DNA from: Prochlorococcus sp. AG-412-P08
Lineage (GTDB): Bacteria > Cyanobacteriota > Cyanobacteriia > PCC-6307 > Cyanobiaceae
Assembly: GCA_003214695.1 (NCBI GenBank)
Contig: QCLI01000001.1
Span: forward strand, 1 to 64,000
DNA length: 64,000 nt
Direction: 5' to 3'
Each line of letters opens with the position of its first letter. The stretch's first letter is position 1. This document shows, one piece after another, positions 55,756 to 64,000 of the stretch. Below the pieces are notes generated by a model. That model had not been told where the DNA came from. It searched no databases and saw nothing but the letters and a program-made list of their open reading frames with translations. Made by a program: the position numbers and the translations under genes.

Positions 55756-55802
55756 AGCGAAAGATAAATCCCTTGCTACCGTCATTTAGAACTTGAAAGT
55801 TA

Positions 55803-56516
55803 ATGGCTTACTCAAGAGTACTCTTAAAACTTAGTGGCGAAGCCCTAATGGGAACAAAGCCATATGGGATAGATCCCGAGATAGTGCAATCAATTGCGAA
55901 AGATGTTTCAAAAGTCGTTGAAAATGGAACACAGCTAGCAATTGTTGTTGGGGGTGGGAATATTTTCCGAGGTCTCAAAGGATCTTCTGCCGGAATGGAT
56001 AGAGCAACAGCAGACTATGTTGGAATGTTGGCCACAGTTATGAATGCAATTACACTTCAAGATGGTTTAGAAAGAGCAGGCGTTCCAACAAGGGTTCAAA
56101 CAGCTATTGAGATGCAACAAATAGCTGAGCCATATATTCGGCGAAGGGCAATACGGCATCTTGAAAAAGGAAGGGTCGTAGTATTTGGAGGTGGCTGTGG
56201 AAATCCATTCTTTACGACAGATACAACATCTGCACTAAGGGCTGCCGAAATAAATGCTGATGTTATCTTTAAAGCCACTAAAGTTGATGGAGTTTACAAC
56301 AAGGATCCTAAAAAACATTCAGATGCTATTAAATATGATTCATTATCTTTTCAGGATGTCCTTAGTCAAGAGATAGCAGTGATGGACAGCACTGCTATTG
56401 CCCTCTGTAAAGATAATAAAATACCCATAGTAGTTTTCAACATTTTTGAACCTGGGAATATTAATAAAGCAGTAGCGGGCGAAGCAATCGGATCACGTAT
56501 TGCAAATTCAAGCTAA
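55803..56516 (+). CDS. pyrH: PyrH, UMP kinase
   Basis: 237 residues, hexameric bacterial type phosphorylating [61 protein letters not shown] (key [12 protein letters not shown]) and [12 protein letters not shown] are intact. It is followed 47 bases later by frr, a conserved bacterial pairing. Confidence 0.97.
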   Translation: MAYSRVLLKLSGEALMGTKPYGIDPEIVQSIAKDVSKVVENGTQLAIVVGGGNIFRGLKGSSAGMDRATADYVGMLATVMNAITLQDGLERAGVPTRVQTAIEMQQIAEPYIRRRAIRHLEKGRVVVFGGGCGNPFFTTDTTSALRAAEINADVIFKATKVDGVYNKDPKKHSDAIKYDSLSFQDVLSQEIAVMDSTAIALCKDNKIPIVVFNIFEPGNINKAVAGEAIGSRIANSS

Positions 56517-56563
56517 TCTTTCTTTATAAGTGATTTTTTCTTCATTAATTTTATATAAATCAA

Positions 56564-57112
56564 ATGGTTACTCAAGAAGTCGAATTAAGCATGCAGAAAT
56601 CTGTTGAGGCTTCTCAACGCAACTTCAATACAATAAGAACTGGACGAGCTAATACATCTCTTTTAGATCGCCTAACAGTTGAATATTATGGAGCAGACAC
56701 CCCTCTAAAATCATTGGCAACTATTTCAACTCCAGACTCTCAAACTATTGCAATACAACCTTTTGATTTAAGTTCATTATCACTAATAGAAAAAGCTATT
56801 TCTACAAGCGACCTTGGTTTTACACCAAACAATGATGGAAAGATAGTTCGTATCAATATTCCTCCCTTAACAGAAGAGAGAAGAAAGCAATTTTGCAAAT
56901 TAGCTTCAAAATATGCTGAAGAAGCAAAAATAGCTCTTCGAAATATTAGAAGAGATGCAATTGAAAAGATTAAAGTCTCAGAGAAAGAAAGTGAGTTGTC
57001 GGAAGATCAAAGTCGAGATAAACAAGATTCGATCCAAAAGCTAACAGATAAATATATAAGCGAAATTGAAAAGAATCTTTCAAAAAAAGAAGCAGAAATT
57101 CTAAAAGTGTGA
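56564..57112 (+). CDS. frr: Frr, ribosome recycling factor
   Basis: 182 residues, splitting ribosomes after termination. [60 protein letters not shown] and [10 protein letters not shown] are conserved. Its stop overlaps the next gene's GTG by 4 bases (GTGA), so translation is coupled. Confidence 0.97.
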   Translation: MVTQEVELSMQKSVEASQRNFNTIRTGRANTSLLDRLTVEYYGADTPLKSLATISTPDSQTIAIQPFDLSSLSLIEKAISTSDLGFTPNNDGKIVRINIPPLTEERRKQFCKLASKYAEEAKIALRNIRRDAIEKIKVSEKESELSEDQSRDKQDSIQKLTDKYISEIEKNLSKKEAEILKV

Positions 57113-58236
57113 ACTCTGCTGATGTTGTAATTTTAGGGGGAGGTGCAGCTGGGTGTTCAACAGCCTTTCACCTAGCAAATACTGGGAATAAAGTAGTTCT
57201 TGTTGAGAAGAATTCAGGTTTTCCTTTACGTTCTTGTGGCGGAGGAATGGCTGCATCAGTACAAAGACTATATCCATTCTCACTTGAGGCCGCAGTTGAG
57301 GAAGTAATTAAAAGAGTCGAATTCAGCTGGTGCTTATCAGATCAAGTCATTGCTGAGCTTCCAGGAGATTCCCCTTTCTGGATAACAAGAAGGGAAAAAC
57401 TTGATGAGCTTCTCCTAAAAAATGCAATTGATCAAGGTGCAGAATTTTTCAATTCATTTGAAGTAAATGATATTCAGAAAGACAACAGTCAATGGCACGT
57501 CACGTCCAGAGATGGACGCCAAGTTGAATGTAAATGCTTAGTAATTGCAGATGGCTCAAGCTCACCTTGGGCTGAAAAATTTAACCTTGGTCCAAGAAAA
57601 CTTCATTATGCTTCTACAACTTCTGTCCGATTGCAGGGCAGAGGCTTTTTAAAGTCAAACACTTCAAGATTTGAATTTGGATTAGTTCAGCATGGTTTTG
57701 CATGGGCTTTTCCTTTAAAAGATTCTGTGAATATTGGAGTAGGGACATTCATTGGTAATCAGTTTTCAGACAGCAAGCAAATACTCAACCAACTTCTCCC
57801 AAACTTAGGTTTCGAACAAGATGCCGGTATAAGAAAAGATTCTCAATTAAGAGTGTGGAATGGCCATAGTAATCTTCATGGGGAAGGCATCGTAGTGGTT
57901 GGTGACGCAGCATCCCTTTGCGATCCATTCCTAGCTGAAGGATTGAGACCTTCTTTAATTAGTGGATGTGAAGCTGCAAAATGCATAAATCATTGGCTTA
58001 AAGGAGACACAAATGACCTAAGAAACTACACATTTTCAATGAAAGAGAAATGGGGAGACTCTATGGCTTGGGGAAGAAGGATATCCCAAGTTTTCTACCG
58101 ATTTCCAAAGATTGGATACAAACTAGGTATCAAAAGAGCAACCGCTCCTCAAAGAATTGCACAAATACTATCTGGAGATATGGGTTACGGGGATATTGCT
58201 CAAAGAGTTATAAAAAGATTACTCTTTCAAAGATAA
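57109..58236 (+). CDS. FAD-dependent oxidoreductase, geranylgeranyl-reductase-like
   Basis: 375 residues. [18 protein letters not shown] binds [21 protein letters not shown], and [18 protein letters not shown] with the second FAD motif GD, match the ChlP/geranylgeranyl reductase family. Actual substrate (isoprenoid or other lipid) unknown; this is likely a paralogue rather than ChlP itself. It begins with GTG overlapping frr by 4 bases, completing a pyrH-frr operon. Confidence 0.85.
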   Translation: MNSADVVILGGGAAGCSTAFHLANTGNKVVLVEKNSGFPLRSCGGGMAASVQRLYPFSLEAAVEEVIKRVEFSWCLSDQVIAELPGDSPFWITRREKLDELLLKNAIDQGAEFFNSFEVNDIQKDNSQWHVTSRDGRQVECKCLVIADGSSSPWAEKFNLGPRKLHYASTTSVRLQGRGFLKSNTSRFEFGLVQHGFAWAFPLKDSVNIGVGTFIGNQFSDSKQILNQLLPNLGFEQDAGIRKDSQLRVWNGHSNLHGEGIVVVGDAASLCDPFLAEGLRPSLISGCEAAKCINHWLKGDTNDLRNYTFSMKEKWGDSMAWGRRISQVFYRFPKIGYKLGIKRATAPQRIAQILSGDMGYGDIAQRVIKRLLFQR

Positions 58237-58276
58237 TCTAATGTTAACAAAAAAGCTTTTAATCTAAATTACCTAT

Positions 58277-59284
58277 TTACCTTGCACTTAATACAGCTTC
58301 TGTATCACTTTCAATAGAACAAAGTCTTTCTTTTAATTGTATTTCCAACTGTTCAATTGCCTTACTAAAGTTAACAATACCCTCTTGAAGTTTCTCAGAA
58401 GCCATTCGATCTGCTTTTAGCATTATCTTAAAATCAACTTCATTTAAATGAATCTTATCTGAAGAGCCAGATAGAGCTAAGGGGTCCAACTTCCTAGTTA
58501 AACTTGAATTATTATTTTCTAATTCCTTTAAAAACTTTGGTGAGATAGTTAGAAGATCACATCCTGCTAGTCCCAATATCTCATCAACATTCCTAAAGCT
58601 TGCTCCCATCACTTCAGTCTTATAATTATGGGTCTTATAATAATTATAAATCTTTGATACTGAAATCACGCCGGGATCTTCGTTAGCTGAATAAGACTCC
58701 TTTCCAGTTTCTGACTTATACCAATCTAATATACGACCTACAAAAGGTGATATTAATGTCACACCTGCTTCTGCACAAGCTATAGCCTGGGAGAAGCCAA
58801 ATAACAATGTCAAGTTACAGTGAATGCCCTCTTTTTCTAAAACTTCGGCAGCTTTAACACCTTCCCAAGTAGATGCAATTTTAATCAGGATTCTTTCCTT
58901 ACTTATTCCAGATTGCTTGTATAGATTAATGATTTTGCGGGCCTTATCAATAGTTCCATCCTTATCAAAACTCAACCGAGCATCAACTTCGGTAGACACC
59001 CTACCAGGAATAATCTTAAGAATTTCTTTGCCAAAAATTACACATACCTCGTCGATTGCTTCGCTAACAACTTCATCAGAGGATGCGAGAGCGCCAAGTC
59101 TTTCTCTAGAGGACTTAAGTGATTGATCGATTAAATCTTGATAAGCAGGTATCTGAGCAGCAGCCAAGATCAACGATGGATTAGTTGTCGCATCTCTTGG
59201 TTGGAAGTCACGAATTGCCTCTAAGTCACCAGTATCAGCCACTACGACAGTCATTGATGAAAGCTGTTCAAGCAAACTCGCCAT
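58277..59284 (-). CDS. tal: Transaldolase
   Basis: 335 residues, moving a dihydroxyacetone unit between sugar phosphates. [42 protein letters not shown] (Schiff-base Lys in IKIAST), [16 protein letters not shown] and [12 protein letters not shown] are present. The ATG at 59284 (MASLLEQL) is preferred to 59293. The EF-hand extension seen in some cyanobacterial transaldolases is absent. It converges with the oxidoreductase gene. Confidence 0.95.
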   Translation of the reverse strand: MASLLEQLSSMTVVVADTGDLEAIRDFQPRDATTNPSLILAAAQIPAYQDLIDQSLKSSRERLGALASSDEVVSEAIDEVCVIFGKEILKIIPGRVSTEVDARLSFDKDGTIDKARKIINLYKQSGISKERILIKIASTWEGVKAAEVLEKEGIHCNLTLLFGFSQAIACAEAGVTLISPFVGRILDWYKSETGKESYSANEDPGVISVSKIYNYYKTHNYKTEVMGASFRNVDEILGLAGCDLLTISPKFLKELENNNSSLTRKLDPLALSGSSDKIHLNEVDFKIMLKADRMASEKLQEGIVNFSKAIEQLEIQLKERLCSIESDTEAVLSAR

Positions 59285-59366
59285 TTTTTGCACCCATTGC
59301 CTTTATTTCACCTAAACTAGCGATTTTCTATAGTTTTTTCATCCTTATATATCCCTTTCAACAGCC

Positions 59367-61169
59367 TTAACTTTGAGCTGATAGAAAATCAGTCTGATTA
59401 TTTATGGGGGGAATCTTTTCAACAACAATTAAACTTTCAATGATTTTTTTAGCCACTGGCACAGCAACAGTGGAACCATAAGCATATGATTTTTTTGGGC
59501 TGTCTACCGCCACTGCTACAACGAACCTTGGATGTTCTACTGGCAAAATTGCGACAAAGCTACATATTTTAGAATCATAATTAATTCCATCATTTGTTTG
59601 ATCAGCAGTTCCTGTTTTTCCACCTATTCGATAATTGTCAATTTTTACACCTTTGCCGCTTCCATTCTCAACAACTGATTCCATCCATTTTAAAACAATT
59701 TTAGTTACATCTGGATTTAAGAGCAAGTCATCCTTCTTAAATGTCTCCTTAGCAGTAGTTATTGTAGAAGGAAAGCCTTTTCTTATATGAGGCTCCACTA
59801 GTCTGCCACCGTTCGCAATCAAAGCGTGTAATTGGACTAGCTTCAATGGTGTTATAGAAAAGCCTTGCCCGTATGAAGCAACTGCTTGATGAATAGGTTG
59901 CTTAACAAAGAGCTCCTTTTGTTTAAGGTGACCTGGAACAGCGCCCGGCAAATCTGTTATAAGCGCTCTATTTATTCCTAACTGATTTAATCGTTCCCAA
60001 TAATTAGAGGGGTTAAGTTTTTGAATAATATTCACCATCGCAACATTACTAGAAACCTGGAGAACTTTTGCAAAATCAAGAAGTCCATTGGGCTTCTTGT
60101 TCCAATTAGTTAAAGGCCAACCTCCTACATTTACAATTCCTGAATCATATACATTTCCATTTTGTTCAATTGCTCCCTCCTCAAGCGCCAACGCAAGATT
60201 TATAGGTTTAAAAGTTGACCCTGGTTCAAATAATTCTTGAACAGACCACTCCTTATATAAAGTTGGCTGATATTCCCAATATTTATTGGGATCATAAGTT
60301 GGGGTTGAGGCTAAAACCAGAAGCTCGCCATTATCGACATCCATGACAATTGCCGCTCCTTTCCTAGCCTTCCAAGTATCTAATTGCTCTTTAAGAGCAT
60401 TAACAGCAACCTCTTGCAATCGTGCATCAAGAGTTAAGTGAACGTGCTCCTTGTCAACAGCAAATACACCAGCTTCTATATCAGTCGGCAAAGGAGTTCC
60501 ATCCCTACCGAACCTATAACTCCTAGATTTCTCTTTCTGCAACAGCTCATTATCTAGACTTAATTCAAGACCAGCTTGAGGGACACGGTCGTAATCTAAA
60601 AAACCAACAACATTTGAGAACAAATCATCTTGCGGATAGATCCTCTGCAAATAAGGTTCTAGATCTAATCCATCAATGCGAAGATTTTCTATCTTCGATG
60701 CAATGCTAGGCGTCAATCCCTCTGTTAATTTCACACCTGTTTCTTCAGAATAAAAGGCCTCAATTAATTTCTTCTTAGTTAAAGGCAATACGCCCTCGAG
60801 TTTTGCTGCGACCTCTTCCGGTCTTCGGAATACACCTTGTATATCCCCGACAAATTTAAACTTTGAAGGGTGTGCATATAATCTATATCTCTTCTCATCA
60901 AGTGCTATCAATCGTCCTCGACGATCGACAATAGAACGCCTCCTACCTAATGGTTCAACCTTTCTAGTTTGATAATCGCGAGCACGTGCCTCTAGTGCTA
61001 AACCCTGAACTAATTGCAACTGAGCAACTCTACCCATTAGTGCTAACAAAGCCAAACAGAGAAGCGAGAATGTGAGTTTTAACCTAAAAGGCGGAATAGG
61101 GGAAAGTGGAGCAACTTTCAGGCGTTTCTTTCTCAACAGTGAAGAGCGGCGAGAATTTTTAATTACCAT
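59367..61169 (-). CDS. ftsI: FtsI-like penicillin-binding protein (class B transpeptidase)
   Basis: 600 residues: a short cytoplasmic basic N-terminus, a membrane anchor (about 28-46), a dimerisation region, then the transpeptidase. Catalytic motifs are PGSTFKPIN (SxxK), QVSSNVAM (SxN) and GGKTGTADQTN (KTG). It would cross-link septal peptidoglycan in the division machinery. Its ATG shares a base with the stop of the preceding small membrane protein (TAATG), so the two are coupled. Confidence 0.93.
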   Translation of the reverse strand: MVIKNSRRSSLLRKKRLKVAPLSPIPPFRLKLTFSLLCLALLALMGRVAQLQLVQGLALEARARDYQTRKVEPLGRRRSIVDRRGRLIALDEKRYRLYAHPSKFKFVGDIQGVFRRPEEVAAKLEGVLPLTKKKLIEAFYSEETGVKLTEGLTPSIASKIENLRIDGLDLEPYLQRIYPQDDLFSNVVGFLDYDRVPQAGLELSLDNELLQKEKSRSYRFGRDGTPLPTDIEAGVFAVDKEHVHLTLDARLQEVAVNALKEQLDTWKARKGAAIVMDVDNGELLVLASTPTYDPNKYWEYQPTLYKEWSVQELFEPGSTFKPINLALALEEGAIEQNGNVYDSGIVNVGGWPLTNWNKKPNGLLDFAKVLQVSSNVAMVNIIQKLNPSNYWERLNQLGINRALITDLPGAVPGHLKQKELFVKQPIHQAVASYGQGFSITPLKLVQLHALIANGGRLVEPHIRKGFPSTITTAKETFKKDDLLLNPDVTKIVLKWMESVVENGSGKGVKIDNYRIGGKTGTADQTNDGINYDSKICSFVAILPVEHPRFVVAVAVDSPKKSYAYGSTVAVPVAKKIIESLIVVEKIPPINNQTDFLSAQS

Positions 61170-61633
61170 TAATAACCATTTAAAATTGGGTGTACTAAAG
61201 AGGTGACATCTCGATACATATTCCCTAAAAAATCCTTCAGTGGTGTTTGCCTTTCTTGAGGTTTCTCAATATAAATTAGATGAGCAGACTTAGTTGAGAC
61301 CATCGCATTTGGAGAAGAAGCACTTGCAAGAAAATATTTCTCTAATATTGCTGTTGACTCTTCAATTCGATGAATCAAGTCTCTTGTAAGATGAAGTCTA
61401 GAAAAATTAAGTGTCCAAAGATGTTGAGAGTGCAATGCTAAACCTGTCAACACCGCGCCAGAAATAATAACTCCGGCAAGAGCTCCATCAATACCTCTAT
61501 GCAAACTTAATAGGAGTGGATACTTTCTTGAGATATTAGTAGTAGCAAATGAAGCCTTAAATAAAGCAACTGCTTTTTTTGAATAATTCTTCTGAAAGCT
61601 CAATTCTGATTTTGTATGCTTAAAAGGAACCAC
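61169..61633 (-). CDS. Small single-pass membrane protein upstream of ftsI (FtsL-like candidate)
   Basis: 154 residues: a basic cytoplasmic part of about 50, one membrane helix (GALAGVIISGAVLTGLALHS), then an outside helix of about 45 residues (HLWTLNFSRLHLTRDLIHRIEESTAILEKYF, shown by its key RLHLTRDLIHRIEES) with regular hydrophobic spacing, as in a coiled coil. Topology, size and position directly before ftsI match FtsL. No direct sequence similarity is claimed. Confidence 0.6.
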   Translation of the reverse strand: MVPFKHTKSELSFQKNYSKKAVALFKASFATTNISRKYPLLLSLHRGIDGALAGVIISGAVLTGLALHSQHLWTLNFSRLHLTRDLIHRIEESTAILEKYFLASASSPNAMVSTKSAHLIYIEKPQERQTPLKDFLGNMYRDVTSLVHPILNGY

Positions 61634-61718
61634 TAAAAGTATTAGCCATTAATCAAGTCAACCATTAGCTTCAGGACCATGCAAGTCAATGCAAAATATC
61701 TGATTTAAAAAATTCCCT

Positions 61719-63074
61719 TCAACCACTGAGTATTAATAAATTTGCAAAAGTCACTCCGTTCCACAAAGAATGCATGAGAACGCATGGCAATAAACGTCCA
61801 GAGGTTAATCGCAAAATCGCAAGTCCCATTCCTAATACAAACAGTGGTGGCATCTCACCAACACTTAAATGTGCTAACGCAAAGATTAAGGCGCTAACAA
61901 CTATCGCTAATATTTTTCCTTGTTTATTAAATAAAACAGGTAACAGTACACCTCTAAAGATTAGTTCTTCAAAAAATGGTGCCATAAAAACAGTTGTAAC
62001 AAAAAGAACTGATAAAGCCCAAAAATTTCGACTACTTAAAACCATTTCCAACAAGGGATTACTCCCTCCAGGGTCTCCAAGAAAGAAGGTTGTTAACCAA
62101 CTTACTAGAAGCACCAAAGGCATCACCATTAGCCATCCTTTTAAGGCCTCAAGAAATGATTTCCTGAAAGTTCCAAATCCCCATTGAATCCAGCCTCCTT
62201 CTACAACCTCAAGATTAAGACTCTTTACCTGCTGCCTAAGAATTAACAAGGGTGGAACAGTCATTGCAATGTATCCAATCAATACTTTCAAAGACTCCTT
62301 GAGAGGGCTAGCGACTTCTCGTGTAAAAGATTCACTTAAGGGCAACGCAATCAGAGGAGTAAAGAGTTCTCCTAATACAACAAAGCCACCTGCAACTAGC
62401 AGCACCAGGTCAATGGTTGAGAGAGGGAGCGAATAGAGCTCTGGCCATGGGAGAGATGTTTTGCGAATAAAAATCCATCCTTGCCAAATTAATAAAAATA
62501 TCCCAAACAATATTGCCAAAAGAGGCAACAGTTGGCTGAGGGTTAACCTCAGAGCCATTTGCCTTGAAGCGCTGACCTCATAGCAGCTCTCAGGAACTCC
62601 GCCTATAGAAAGGCAAGAAAGCCTATATAACAATGGGTCTGCTTTTACAACTTCAAGGTTCCCCAACAAATCATTAGGGTTTTCTTGGTTCTGAAGACTC
62701 TCTAATAAATTGACTCTGACTTTCTCTAGAGATGGTTCTGGAAAATTTTCATTCAGAAGGGATCGACGTTCAGTATCCGATTCTTCAATCGAAGCAAGCA
62801 AAAGCCTTTCTCTGGCATCAAGCTGATTAATATCCAAATCAGTTAGGGTTTTTTTTAGTTCTAATTTTGGATCTTCTCCAACTAATAATGGTCTTAAAGC
62901 TCTCGGGAGCGAAGGTTCTGCCAAAAGAGCCATTTCTCTTTGATTCAGCACAAGCTTGGGACTAACAGAAGGTCTGTCAAAGCTTTCTTGCAAGCCACGT
63001 TGCCAAACCAGAACTGTTAACAAAATAGAAAAAGTTGCCAGCAAGACTTTCCAGCTAGGGTTTTTTTTCTTCAT
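61719..63074 (-). CDS. CPBP-family intramembrane metalloprotease
   Basis: 451 residues. A long N-terminal domain of about 170 residues after one membrane helix, then about seven helices holding the CPBP motifs: FFEELIFRGVLLP (EExxxR), ALIFALAHLSVG and VLMHSLWNGVTF. Members cleave prenylated or bacteriocin-related proteins, or act as membrane regulators. The ATG at 63074 (MKKKNPSWKVLL) is preferred to 63113. It is divergent from the next gene. Confidence 0.85.
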   Translation of the reverse strand: MKKKNPSWKVLLATFSILLTVLVWQRGLQESFDRPSVSPKLVLNQREMALLAEPSLPRALRPLLVGEDPKLELKKTLTDLDINQLDARERLLLASIEESDTERRSLLNENFPEPSLEKVRVNLLESLQNQENPNDLLGNLEVVKADPLLYRLSCLSIGGVPESCYEVSASRQMALRLTLSQLLPLLAILFGIFLLIWQGWIFIRKTSLPWPELYSLPLSTIDLVLLVAGGFVVLGELFTPLIALPLSESFTREVASPLKESLKVLIGYIAMTVPPLLILRQQVKSLNLEVVEGGWIQWGFGTFRKSFLEALKGWLMVMPLVLLVSWLTTFFLGDPGGSNPLLEMVLSSRNFWALSVLFVTTVFMAPFFEELIFRGVLLPVLFNKQGKILAIVVSALIFALAHLSVGEMPPLFVLGMGLAILRLTSGRLLPCVLMHSLWNGVTFANLLILSG

Positions 63075-63182
63075 GAAAAATAGGCTCAAAGAAACGAAAT
63101 GAGCAAAAATCAACCCTCATTCCCAAATCAACATTAGGTTGGCAGAGTATCCATAGGATGAATTCGTAAAAAACCTCTGCCA

Positions 63183-64000
63183 ATGACCTTACGCCTTCTA
63201 CTAATACGTCATGGTTTAAGTAGTTACAACCGTGAAAATCGAATCCAAGGTCGTAACGATCTTTCAACACTTACTCCAGAAGGAATTTCACAAGCTTCAA
63301 AGGTAGGAGAATCACTTCAAGGTTTACCAATTCATGCAATTTATAGCTCTCCTCTTAAAAGAGCTTCAGACACTGCCTGCGAATTGATGAGGGTTCACTC
63401 TAAAAGCAAAAATATCATTATTGACAATGACCTTCTAGAAGTTGACCTGGCTCCCTGGAGTGGACTTACTGTTGAGGAAGTTAAGAAACAGTTTCCTAAT
63501 GAATACCTAACCTGGAAAAAATCGCCAATTGAGCTGACGCTTAAAAGAGAAGATGGAATTGCTTATAATCCAATCCAAGAGTTAATGGATCAAGCTGAGA
63601 AATTTTTAGAGAAAGTTTTCTTAGCACATGAATCTGATAAGGATGAGAACATAATTCTTGTTGCTCATAATGCAATATTACGTTGTCTAATCTTGAAATT
63701 ATTAGGCAACCCAAAGAATGGTTTAAGGCGAATCAGACTAGACAATGCATCATTATCAATTTTCAATATTGAAATTGATAATAGCACTCCAGTTAGTATT
63801 CAAATTGAATCTCTTAATAGCATAGCTCATTTAAAGCCTAGGTTTCCATCAAAAGGTAGACATGGCAGAATGATTCTTGTGCGTCATGGAGAAACAGATT
63901 GGAATAAAGAAGGCAGGTTTCAAGGTCAAATAGATGTTCCCCTGAATAACAATGGAAAGAAACAAGCAATTGCAGCTGGTGAGTTTTTAAAAGAAGTGAA
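63183..64000 (+). CDS. Two-domain histidine phosphatase (phosphoglycerate-mutase-like; 3' end outside window)
   Basis: The frame is open to the right edge (272 codons visible). Each of two domains starts with RHG: LRLLLIRHGLSSYNREN (residues 3-19) and GRMILVRHGETDWNKEGRFQGQ (from about 229). The first also has AIYSSPLKRASDT and ILVAHNAILRCL. Cyanobacterial relatives are often named alpha-ribazole phosphatase or phosphoserine phosphatase, and neither can be chosen here. The ATG at 63183 is the first start before the RHG motif. Confidence 0.88.
   Translation, partial: MTLRLLLIRHGLSSYNRENRIQGRNDLSTLTPEGISQASKVGESLQGLPIHAIYSSPLKRASDTACELMRVHSKSKNIIIDNDLLEVDLAPWSGLTVEEVKKQFPNEYLTWKKSPIELTLKREDGIAYNPIQELMDQAEKFLEKVFLAHESDKDENIILVAHNAILRCLILKLLGNPKNGLRRIRLDNASLSIFNIEIDNSTPVSIQIESLNSIAHLKPRFPSKGRHGRMILVRHGETDWNKEGRFQGQIDVPLNNNGKKQAIAAGEFLKEV

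Overview
The window is a gene-dense, AT-rich stretch of a picocyanobacterial chromosome. The combination of a complete alpha-carboxysome operon with form IA Rubisco, both light-independent and light-dependent protochlorophyllide reductases, the alkane-forming pair aar/ado, ndhL, psaM and a cyanobacterial AbrB regulator points to Prochlorococcus. The AT-rich bases and the extra shell protein CsoS1E suggest a low-light clade. Both the genus and clade calls are inferences from gene content. There are no insertion sequences, CRISPR arrays or prophage, and only one integrase-like gene. One tRNA gene is visible.

Layout. 1-9.6 kb: trmFO (cut by the left edge), crtH, hupE, a QueD-like gene, hisIE, a DUF2214 membrane protein, a group 2 sigma factor, small conserved genes, a c6-like cytochrome, cyAbrB, trpA and the DUF3007/ndhL pair. 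9.9-21.3 kb: tRNA-Leu(UAA), pyrC, a CaCA antiporter, a divergent glutathione reductase/GST pair, dnaA, two TIGR04282/TIGR04283-type glycosyltransferases, a GNAT enzyme, an ABC exporter and hisG. 21.3-32.8 kb: gloB, ridA and then the carboxysome operon read right to left (csoS1, cbbL, cbbS, csoS2, csoSCA, csoS4A, csoS4B, csoS1E, acRAF). Beyond csoS1 lie rdgB on the other strand, csoS1D, and an uncharacterised divergent gene.

32.9-41.5 kb: chlN-chlB-chlL meet por tail to tail; then a small membrane protein, the 34-residue psaM, a lipoate ligase family gene, a site-2-protease-like protein and trpF. 41.7-47.1 kb, all on the minus strand: folE, an SDR, accA, aar, ado and a creatininase-family gene. 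47.2-64 kb: an S1-domain protein, a Tab2 homologue, pgeF, an SNase-like protein, ilvB, a ferrochelatase with an LHC-like tail, an integrase, cobO, pyrH-frr-FAD oxidoreductase, transaldolase, ftsI with a possible ftsL-like partner, a CPBP protease, and a two-domain histidine phosphatase cut by the right edge.

Working together: the carboxysome genes make a self-contained CO2-fixing compartment (shell, scaffold, carbonic anhydrase, Rubisco and its assembly factor), beside chlorophyll synthesis genes. accA, aar and ado join fatty acid supply to hydrocarbon production. The most striking unexplained signals are perfect inverted repeats. A 19-bp-arm hairpin lies inside dnaA and a 14-bp-arm hairpin inside the lipoate ligase gene. 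A series of hairpins also occupies the junctions and leader of the carboxysome operon, and one lies between chlB and chlL. Hairpins were found by eye, so the list is probably incomplete.
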